DNA from: Bacteroidota bacterium
GTDB lineage: Bacteria; Bacteroidota; Bacteroidia; Chitinophagales; Chitinophagaceae
Assembly (NCBI GenBank): GCA_023427575.1
Contig: JAEZAY010000396.1
Location: 1-7,504, forward strand
DNA: 7,504 bases
Reading direction: 5' to 3'
Position 1 is the first letter of the stretch; every line of letters starts with the position of its first letter. A program made the position numbers and the translations under genes. Of this stretch, positions 1 to 5,382 are shown piece after piece. The notes under the pieces are model-generated. The model was not told the origin of the DNA, made no database searches, and was given only the letters and a program-made list of their open reading frames with translations.

Positions 1-1
1 G

Positions 2-958
2 GTATTGGTGGATCTGTATAGTGGCTATTCAAAAGACGCGGCCGCTTTTTACAATGCCAGCAACTTTAATGATGCGCTGACCAATTTCGAAAACAGCCTG
101 AAGATTTTTGATTTTATGGCGGAGAAAGGCTGGACTGAAGGAGCCAAACTGGATACCACAACCACATTGTACGCCGGCATTTCAGCAGAAAAGGCAAATA
201 AGCCCGATGTTGCTGCCACCTATTATGGTAAAATTGCGGAGGCTAAAGCCAAATCGGAAGGATTTGTTGAAATCTACAAATGGCTGGCCGATCATTACAA
301 ACGCAAAGATGACATTGCCAATGCTTCCAAATACCTGAATCTTGGTAAGGAAGTTTACCCGCAGGATTTGTTCTGGTCTGGATTTGAGCTGGATATGCTT
401 CGTGAGGGTGGTTCCAAAGACTCGCTTTTTGTGAAGTATGAGCAGGCTGTAAAGGAACATCCGGATAATCATCTTTTCTCATTTAACTATGGCGTTGAAC
501 TGTATCAGGCCGGTTATAATGCCGATTCTACTCAGCGTCCTGCCAACTCGAAAGAACTGATAGGCAGGGCCATCGAGCAAATGGAAAATACCCTGCGGAT
601 CAAACCGGATTATCCGAATGCGAATCTGGTATTGGGGCAGATTTATTATAACCAGGGAGTGGATATTGCCAATGTAAATAAAGAGATCCGTCCGCCATCC
701 GGTGGAAAGCTGAAACCCGAGCAGTTGAAGCAAAAGGATGATCTGAGGAAAGCCATGAACGCGAAATACGATCAGGCCCTGGTATACCTGAAAAAAGTAG
801 ATGAAACATTAGGTGGACAGGGAAAGCTGAAATCTGAAGAAAAAGGATTTCTGAAAGAAACCTACGATCTGATGATCAGCATTTTTGAACAACGCCAGGA
901 CAACGATAATGTAACCCTGTATTCTGAAAAGTTCAATAACGTCGATAAGGTGCATTAA
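2..958 (+). CDS. TPR-repeat protein, C-terminal part (5' end outside window)
   Basis: The frame is open from the first bases of the window, so the TTG at position 5 is probably an internal codon and the true start lies upstream; any signal peptide would be out of view. About 318 codons are visible, ending in TAA. The protein is almost wholly helical with degenerate tetratricopeptide helix pairs. Numbered from the TTG at position 5, these fall near residues 11-36 (an AxxxYxxxxFxxAxxxFxxAL-type unit), 53-80, 88-120 (ending in a YP turn), 153-172 and 184-217 (ending KPDYPNANLVLGQIYYNQG). A charged, Pro/Gly/Lys-rich segment at about 225-248 interrupts the last unit before helices resume at 249-266. 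TPR arrays bind other proteins; Bacteroidota encode many such proteins, often periplasmic or lipid-anchored. No enzymatic motif is visible, so the partner is unknown. A strong terminator follows 22 bp downstream, so this is the last gene of its transcription unit. Confidence 0.85.
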   Translation, partial: VLVDLYSGYSKDAAAFYNASNFNDALTNFENSLKIFDFMAEKGWTEGAKLDTTTTLYAGISAEKANKPDVAATYYGKIAEAKAKSEGFVEIYKWLADHYKRKDDIANASKYLNLGKEVYPQDLFWSGFELDMLREGGSKDSLFVKYEQAVKEHPDNHLFSFNYGVELYQAGYNADSTQRPANSKELIGRAIEQMENTLRIKPDYPNANLVLGQIYYNQGVDIANVNKEIRPPSGGKLKPEQLKQKDDLRKAMNAKYDQALVYLKKVDETLGGQGKLKSEEKGFLKETYDLMISIFEQRQDNDNVTLYSEKFNNVDKVH

Positions 959-980
959 AGAAACTGGAAACAATAAATTA

Positions 981-1011
981 AAAAGGGAACCTCAAATAGG
1001 TTCCTTTTTTT
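981..1011 (+). terminator. Rho-independent terminator of the TPR gene
   Basis: A 7-bp perfect stem (GGAACCT at 986-992, AGGTTCC at 998-1004) encloses the 5-nt loop CAAAT. It is flanked by an A-run (981-984) and a T-run (1005-1011), so the stem can extend through A-U pairs. It lies 22 bp after the TPR stop codon. The A-run makes it potentially bidirectional, but no gene on the other strand ends here. Confidence 0.9.
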
Positions 1012-1126
1012 ATGAGTTGATATGAAAGGGGTGGCTAAAAAGGCAAAGTGTTTTAAAAGTGAAAAGCAGGTAGAACAGAAATACTCAAACACTCTATTTA
1101 ACATAATATAAATTATAAGAAATATT

Positions 1127-1134
1127 TAGTCTTG
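1127..1134 (+). promoter_or_regulatory. Possible Bacteroidota -7 element
   Basis: TAGTCTTG matches the Bacteroidota -7 consensus TAnnTTTG at five of its six fixed bases. It would place a transcription start near 1141, just before the AGGAG ribosome binding site of the 8-codon frame. No TTTG-like -33 element sits about 20 bp upstream, so this is a weak prediction. Confidence 0.25.
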
Positions 1135-1148
1135 AATTTTGCAGGAGA

Positions 1149-1175
1149 ATGCGTGACTGCTTGCCGGGTTCATAA
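1149..1175 (+). other. Possible 8-aa leader peptide with strong RBS
   Basis: GCAGGAGA at 1141-1148 directly precedes an ATG and contains AGGAG, one of the few good Shine-Dalgarno sequences in this window. The frame reads MRDCLPGS and ends with TAA at 1173-1175, inside the loop of the following hairpin. A ribosome at the stop codon would therefore cover the 5' arm of that hairpin, which is the arrangement expected of a translated attenuator leader. The peptide shows no run of one amino acid, so no obvious signal such as histidine or tryptophan is being read. It could be chance: such short frames are common, and nothing shows it is translated. Confidence 0.25.
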
Positions 1176-1200
1176 GCCCGGTATGGTCTTTTTATATTTT
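1162..1200 (+). terminator. Terminator-like GC-rich hairpin with T-rich tail
   Basis: Arms TGCCGGGT (1162-1169) and GCCCGGTA (1176-1183) pair over 8 positions, including two G-U pairs, around the 6-nt loop TCATAA. The core CCGGG/CCCGG is the most GC-rich stem in an otherwise AT-rich region. It is followed by TGGTC and then a broken T-run, TTTTTATATTTTT, reaching 1200 and beyond. The short gap before the T-run makes it a less than ideal terminator. It superficially resembles a tRNA T-arm, but I could build no cloverleaf around it. Confidence 0.45.
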
Positions 1201-1216
1201 TAAGGCGACAATATTT

Positions 1217-1253
1217 TTCCTGGACAAGTATTCAGGGATTAGAGTTTTTTTTT
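1217..1253 (+). terminator. Weak terminator-like hairpin with nine Ts
   Basis: Positions 1217-1224 pair with 1231-1238 (TTCCTGGA with TTCAGGGA, including two G-U pairs) around a 6-nt loop. A 6-nt spacer and an uninterrupted run of nine Ts at 1245-1253 follow. The stem is weak and the spacer long, so termination efficiency is doubtful. It is the third hairpin/T-tract in the same orientation between the TPR gene and the oxidoreductase. Confidence 0.3.
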
Positions 1254-1311
1254 ATAAATGTTGAATTTCAATCAAACCTTATAATTAATTAAAAATCAGA
1301 TAAAGATTAAC

Positions 1312-2274
1312 ATGGCAACCATTTCATATCATGCTTCTCACGAACAGTTTAAACCCGGCGATCTGGTGAATTTCACAATTCTGGCGGAGAAATCCGGTTT
1401 TACCGGTGCTGCCTGCTCCGATCATTTTCATCCCTGGAGTGAAGCTCAGGGGCAAAGTGGATTTTCCTTTGCCTGGCTGGGCGCGGCAATGCAGGCCACC
1501 AGATTACCATTTGGTGTGGTATGCGCTCCGGGACAAAGGTACCATCCAGCGATAGTTGCCCAGGCGGCGGCTACTTTATCGCAAATGTTCCCCGATCGAT
1601 TTTACATGGCGCTTGGCAGTGGCGAAGCCCTGAATGAAAAAATTACCGGCGAAAAATGGCCGGCAAAAAAAGACCGGAATCAGCGCCTGCTGGAATCCGC
1701 TACCGTGATCAAACAATTGCTGGCTGGCGAAACAGTCAATTTTAAAGGATTGATAAAGGTGGAAAATGCGCGCCTCTATACATTGCCCGAAAACCCGCCG
1801 CTCCTGGTTTGCGCCGCTGTAACCAAAGAAACGGCAGCCTGGGCCGGCTCCTGGGCCGATGGGCTGATCACCGTACATCGTCCCTTTAAAGAATTGAAAG
1901 AAGTTGTTCAGGCCTTCCGGGATAATGGCGGTTCCGGAAAACCTGTATTCTTAAAATCACAGATCTCCTTTGCAAAAACGGAGGCCGAAGCCCTTGCCGG
2001 CGCTCACGAACAATGGCGTACCAATGTACTCGACAGCAGCCTGCTCGCCGATATGGTCGAAGTCCGACATTTTGATGCCGCCGCCCAATTCGTAAAACCG
2101 GATGATATGTTTGAAATGGTGCGGATTTCAGCCGATCCCAAAAAACAACTGGATTGGATCCTGCAGGATTTGGAACTGGGATTTGATAACATCGTTTTAC
2201 ACAATGTAAACCGGGCCCAGGAATTTTTTATTCAGGAGTTTGGCGAAAAAGTTCTTCCGCAGTTGAAAGGCTAA
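1312..2274 (+). CDS. LLM-class flavin-dependent oxidoreductase (FGD-like, probable non-F420 type)
   Basis: This 320-residue protein is full length for the bacterial luciferase-like monooxygenase family, a soluble TIM-barrel that binds FMN or F420. The N-terminus carries SDHFHPW (residues 36-42). The segment at 66-109 has the order seen in F420-dependent glucose-6-phosphate dehydrogenase (FGD): a GVVCAP strand, RYHPAIVAQA, a PDR turn, then GSGEALNE (102-109). By recalled alignment, His38, Trp42 and Glu105 correspond to FGD His40, Trp44 and Glu109. The overall pattern fits the family known as TIGR03885, annotated as probable non-F420 flavinoid oxidoreductase and found in species without F420; this is memory-based. 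Substrate and electron donor are unknown. The ATG follows an AT-rich leader with no strong Shine-Dalgarno, usual for this phylum. The gene appears monocistronic: a terminator-rich region lies upstream and the convergent ABC gene overlaps its stop codon by 4 bp. Confidence 0.88.
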   Translation: MATISYHASHEQFKPGDLVNFTILAEKSGFTGAACSDHFHPWSEAQGQSGFSFAWLGAAMQATRLPFGVVCAPGQRYHPAIVAQAAATLSQMFPDRFYMALGSGEALNEKITGEKWPAKKDRNQRLLESATVIKQLLAGETVNFKGLIKVENARLYTLPENPPLLVCAAVTKETAAWAGSWADGLITVHRPFKELKEVVQAFRDNGGSGKPVFLKSQISFAKTEAEALAGAHEQWRTNVLDSSLLADMVEVRHFDAAAQFVKPDDMFEMVRISADPKKQLDWILQDLELGFDNIVLHNVNRAQEFFIQEFGEKVLPQLKG

Positions 2275-4100
2275 TGCACGGAATCGAAACTTTCTTCGGC
2301 GAATTGCAGTTTACTCAGGCTTCGGTAAAGCCCGTCTTCCATCCCAATCAATTCAAGGTGGTTGCCGCTTTCCCGAACCATTCCTTTTTCCAGAACGATG
2401 ATCTGATCGGCATTCCGGATGGTTGATAATCGGTGTGCAATTATAAAGGAAGTCCGGTTTTTCATCAGGTTATTCAGGGCATCCTGAACCAATGCTTCTG
2501 AAGCCGAATCCAGTGAACTGGTGGCCTCGTCTAAAATCAGAATCACAGGATCTTTCAGGATGGCTCTGGCGATCGCAATGCGCTGGCGCTGGCCTCCCGA
2601 TAATTTTACGCCGCGTTCACCTACAACGGTATCATAGCCTTCCGGGAATCCATTGATAAATTCATCGGCATGTGCCTGTCGGGCAGCCAGTTCGATTTCA
2701 TCCTGACTGGCTCCGGGCTTTCCATACGCAATATTTTCCCGGATAGTTCCGCCAAACAGCAAAACATCCTGCGGAACCAGGGCCATTTGCTGCCGCAGTT
2801 GTGAAAGTGGAATTTCCATCGCATCATGGCCATCGAAATAAATCGCTCCCGCCGTAGGATCGTAAAAACGCAATAAAAGCGAAGCAATGGTTGATTTACC
2901 GGCACCGCTGGGCCCAACCAGGGCAATCTGTTCGCCATTCCGGACCTTTAGATTCACCTTCCTCAGTACCGGGTTCTCTAACCTTGATGGATAATTGAAC
3001 TCAACTTCTTCAAAACGGACTTCCCCTTTCAGCCGATATTTATCATCTATCAGTCCTTCATTCTGATTGATTGTTTCGGGTTTGGAACGGAGAATTTCCC
3101 GCACTCTTTGCGTGGCGCCCAATGTTTTTTGTAACTGGCTGTACAGATCGGCAAAGCCCGCCATGCTGCCACCGACAAAAGCCGTATAAACAACAAAGGC
3201 GGTTAAGCCGCCGAAAGACAGTTCACCCGCCTGCATTAAGCCGGCTCCATACCAAACAACCAAAACGATGGCCCCAAAAACACTCATCAGTAAAAAGGAA
3301 ACAAACAAGCCCCGGAACTTTCCATTGCGGATGGCGATATTTACCACTTTTTTTAAACTTGATTTATAACGGTCGATCTCAAACCATTCATTGGAAAAAG
3401 CCTTTACGTTGCTGATTCCCATTAGTGTTTCCTGGACAATGGTATTTGAGTCGGCCAGTTGATCCTGGGTTTGGCGTGAGAGTTTCCGAATTCTTTTTCC
3501 AAACACTACTCCCACTACCACGATCAGTGGCACTACAGACAACATCAGGAATGTGAGCTTGTGCGAAATAAAAAAGATCAATCCAATTCCTATGATCAGG
3601 GTCAGTACTCCGCGTAACACTTCGGCGAGCAGAACTGTCACCGCATCCTGGATCTGTGAAAGATCGGCCGTAATCCGGCTCGAAAGTTCTCCCACTCTTC
3701 GCTGGCCGAAAAAATCCATCGGCATCATGATCATCCGCTGGTAGATATCGCGACGCATATCGGACAATGCGTTTTCGCCAACAACCGTAAAAAGATAAAT
3801 CCGCATGAATGAAAAGATCATCTGCACCAGCAACACGCCCATAATCTGAAGCGCGATAAAACCTGGTGAAGTGGATGGCAGCCCGCGGCTCAACGCATCG
3901 GCACTATCGATCAGTAATTTTAAAAAATAGGGAAATGCCATTGTACTTAAACTCGACAGTACAATAAACACAAGACCCAATGCGAATTTTTTGCGGTATG
4001 GATTTATATACCTGAATAAACGCAGTGCTTCTTTCAGTGATTCCTTATCAGGTTTGATTCCCTCCACTTCATCCTGCGCTTTCCTTTTACCTCGGGCCAT
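2271..4100 (-). CDS. ABC exporter half-transporter (fused membrane and ATPase domains)
   Basis: This 609-residue protein has the standard length and order of a type IV (ABCB/MsbA/Sav1866-like) half-transporter, which works as a homo- or heterodimer in the inner membrane. After a charged cytoplasmic N-terminus, six membrane helices are visible near residues 40-62, 84-106, 155-178, 182-200, 262-285 and 296-318. The ATPase domain starts near 360 and is intact: aromatic A-loop Tyr370, Walker A GPSGAGKST (396-404), Q-loop Gln444, signature LSGGQ (500-504), Walker B ending LILDE (521-525, catalytic Glu525), D-loop SLD (529-531) and switch His556. All catalytic residues are present, so it should be active. 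The substrate cannot be read from sequence; lipids, drugs or peptides are all possible. There is no peptidase domain and no adjacent partner half. Glucokinase lies 57 bp upstream on the same strand with no terminator between, so co-transcription is possible. No strong Shine-Dalgarno precedes the ATG. Confidence 0.95.
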   Translation of the reverse strand: MARGKRKAQDEVEGIKPDKESLKEALRLFRYINPYRKKFALGLVFIVLSSLSTMAFPYFLKLLIDSADALSRGLPSTSPGFIALQIMGVLLVQMIFSFMRIYLFTVVGENALSDMRRDIYQRMIMMPMDFFGQRRVGELSSRITADLSQIQDAVTVLLAEVLRGVLTLIIGIGLIFFISHKLTFLMLSVVPLIVVVGVVFGKRIRKLSRQTQDQLADSNTIVQETLMGISNVKAFSNEWFEIDRYKSSLKKVVNIAIRNGKFRGLFVSFLLMSVFGAIVLVVWYGAGLMQAGELSFGGLTAFVVYTAFVGGSMAGFADLYSQLQKTLGATQRVREILRSKPETINQNEGLIDDKYRLKGEVRFEEVEFNYPSRLENPVLRKVNLKVRNGEQIALVGPSGAGKSTIASLLLRFYDPTAGAIYFDGHDAMEIPLSQLRQQMALVPQDVLLFGGTIRENIAYGKPGASQDEIELAARQAHADEFINGFPEGYDTVVGERGVKLSGGQRQRIAIARAILKDPVILILDEATSSLDSASEALVQDALNNLMKNRTSFIIAHRLSTIRNADQIIVLEKGMVRESGNHLELIGMEDGLYRSLSKLQFAEESFDSVH

Positions 4101-4157
4101 TTATTTATATTAAAAATCGGTTTCTGTTTTTTAAAACAAGATCCTCCGGTTAAAAAA

Positions 4158-5225
4158 CTAGTTAAACTCCTCCCTCTTTCCATATGCGCCATAATAGCCG
4201 GCGCCCAGCATGGGAGCTTTTTGATTCATGATTATTCTCATCGGAACCTGCTCCAGCAGATGCTGCATCCGGTCGCAATCCATATACTCGGCGAAAAAGG
4301 CCGGCCTTTGAATCAGAGGAGCAATTTTTGGCGGAATGCCGCCACCTAAAAACAAGCCACCCAGCGCCTTCATTTTTAAAACCAGGTTGGCCGATTCCCG
4401 GGCCAGATAACGTACGAAAAGATCCATTGTTTCCACGCAAATCTCATCGGCTGCTTCCATTGCAGCCCGGCTGATTACCGCCGATGGATCCCTGCCTTCA
4501 AACTGAATCCGGTTTCCACCTTCCCCCGCTTTTTTCTTTTCCGTCAGGAATTCATAAATATCAGGAATCCCGGGGCCGGAGATTAATTTCTCCCAGCTAA
4601 CCACGCCGTATTTTTTTTGAAGAAATTGCTGAAGTTCAAAATCCAGTTCGGTTCTTGGACTAAAATCACAATGCCCCCCTTCAGTGGGAAAAGGATGATA
4701 TACCCGGCCATCCCAAAACAGGCCGGCTTCACCCAACCCCGTTCCAGGTGCTATGATCGCTGCATTCCCCGGGATATCCTCCGAACCGGCGCTGATTTCG
4801 ATAAAGTCTTCTTCAACCATCCCCGCCAGACCATAAGCCGTTGCTTCCAGATCATTCAGTAAATGCACATCGCGGATCCCGGTATTTTCCCTTATTTCCG
4901 GAATATCAAGATCCCAGGACAGATTGGTAAGCTCCACATGTCCGTTTATGACCGGACCTGCAACACCCAGACAAATGCTTTGTACGGAAAGCTGATATGT
5001 TCGGATAAATTCATCCAGGATCTCCGTCACCGAATTAAAATCTGCGGAAGCATAGGTTTCCGAAGCCCCCTGATACAGTCCGTCGGCTTCCAGACGAAAT
5101 ACCGATAAATTGGTTTTTGTACCCCCCACATCTCCCGCCAGTATGGAAGCATGCCTGTTTTCACGGTTCAGTCCGGGCAGGTGCAAGGGCATCAGCGACC
5201 TTTTTTTGCGTTCTTCGGAAATCAT
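4158..5225 (-). CDS. glk: Glucokinase
   Basis: The protein phosphorylates glucose with ATP to glucose-6-phosphate (EC 2.7.1.2) in the cytoplasm, feeding glycolysis and sugar-nucleotide synthesis. It belongs to the E. coli Glk type rather than the zinc-motif ROK type: the ROK CxCGxxGC cysteine cluster is absent. Visible motifs are the ATP phosphate loop GDVGGTKTN (31-39), LNDLEA (123-128) with the probable catalytic base Asp125, the second phosphate segment APGTGLGEAGL (159-169), sugar-binding EGGHCDF (182-188, Glu182 and His185), SGPGI (216-220) and the adenosine-side LGGGIPPK (293-300). Length is 355 residues. The annotated ATG is preceded by AGGAG only 3 nt away, unusually close. An internal ATG at 5190-5192 (Met12), preceded by AAGG at better spacing, gives a protein beginning MPLHLPG; the first 11 residues are charged and non-conserved in appearance, so Met12 may be the true start. 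The ABC exporter follows 57 bp downstream; the flippase diverges upstream. Confidence 0.93.
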   Translation of the reverse strand: MISEERKKRSLMPLHLPGLNRENRHASILAGDVGGTKTNLSVFRLEADGLYQGASETYASADFNSVTEILDEFIRTYQLSVQSICLGVAGPVINGHVELTNLSWDLDIPEIRENTGIRDVHLLNDLEATAYGLAGMVEEDFIEISAGSEDIPGNAAIIAPGTGLGEAGLFWDGRVYHPFPTEGGHCDFSPRTELDFELQQFLQKKYGVVSWEKLISGPGIPDIYEFLTEKKKAGEGGNRIQFEGRDPSAVISRAAMEAADEICVETMDLFVRYLARESANLVLKMKALGGLFLGGGIPPKIAPLIQRPAFFAEYMDCDRMQHLLEQVPMRIIMNQKAPMLGAGYYGAYGKREEFN

Positions 5226-5382
5226 CGGCTCCTGTTTATAAAAGTATATGGGATATCCCTTTGAAAGACCAGCAAATTTACCATGTAATAGGTACCAAAC
5301 AAATTCATTCGGGATTTAACTATACCGTGAGAATGAATAATTCCGTTTGATTATGTATAATTTCACCTGAAAAGTATTTATA
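5226..5382. promoter_or_regulatory. Divergent promoter region between glucokinase and flippase
   Basis: These 157 bp must hold the start signals of two divergent genes. A perfect 10-bp palindrome, GGGATATCCC, lies at 5250-5259 immediately upstream of the possible glucokinase -7 element. An 8-bp inverted repeat, ATTCATTC (5303-5310) and GAATGAAT (5331-5338), has a 20-nt centre. A TATAAT hexamer at 5356-5361 faces the flippase but has no good -35 or -33 partner. The palindromes are candidate regulator sites; no regulator gene is adjacent. Confidence 0.4.
5239..5246 (-). promoter_or_regulatory. Possible -7 element for glucokinase
   Basis: Read on the minus strand, TACTTTTA matches five of the six fixed bases of the Bacteroidota -7 consensus TAnnTTTG. 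It would start transcription near 5232, leaving only about 7 nt before the upstream ATG but about 40 nt before Met12, which favours the shorter protein. The nearest TTTG is 26 bp upstream, too far for a normal -33 element. Confidence 0.25.

Larger units (their letters stand above)
1012..1311. other. Intergenic leader-like region before the oxidoreductase
   Basis: This 300-bp AT-rich stretch contains no convincing protein gene. It starts after the TPR terminator and contains a very AT-rich segment (about 1091-1130), a small reading frame with a good ribosome binding site (1149-1175), and two hairpins each followed by a T-rich run (1162-1200 and 1217-1253). A TATAAT-like hexamer lies at 1280-1285, and the 11-bp near-palindrome TTGAATTTCAA at 1261-1271. 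I see no match to a riboswitch class that I can recall with confidence. The hairpins are on the same strand as the downstream gene, which fits either a separate short transcript or a regulated 5' leader. Confidence 0.6.

Noticed and set aside
1022..1111. 29-codon lysine-rich frame on the + strand beginning MKGVAKKAK
   Set aside because: It starts only 10 bp after the terminator T-run, has no Shine-Dalgarno and is of a length expected by chance in A-rich DNA.
1162..1183. tRNA T-arm-like hairpin (CCGGG, TTC-containing loop, CCCGG)
   Set aside because: The loop is 8 nt rather than 7, and no acceptor, D or anticodon arms can be drawn around it, so it is not a tRNA; it is better described as a terminator-like hairpin.
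1261..1285. Sigma70-like promoter TTGAAT...TATAAT before the oxidoreductase
   Set aside because: The spacer is only 13 bp, too short for a normal promoter, and the Bacteroidota TTTG/TAnnTTTG pattern is absent.
3071..3415. 114-codon open frame antisense to the ABC exporter
   Set aside because: The opposite strand encodes a clear conserved ABC protein across the whole span; the product is Arg/Pro/Cys-rich with no recognisable motif, typical of a shadow frame.
4101..4157. Terminator between glucokinase and the ABC gene
   Set aside because: The TGTTTT/AAAACA palindrome (4125-4138) is A/T only with a 2-nt loop, and AACTAGTT (4156-4163) has no loop or GC stem; neither looks like a working terminator.
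4617..5108. Two consecutive 81-codon frames antisense to glucokinase
   Set aside because: They lie wholly within the conserved glucokinase gene and their products show no domain or plausible start signal.
5117..5350. 77-codon + strand frame running out of the glucokinase start into the intergenic region
   Set aside because: It is mostly antisense to glucokinase, is rich in Cys/His/Arg in a non-domain-like way and has no ribosome binding site.
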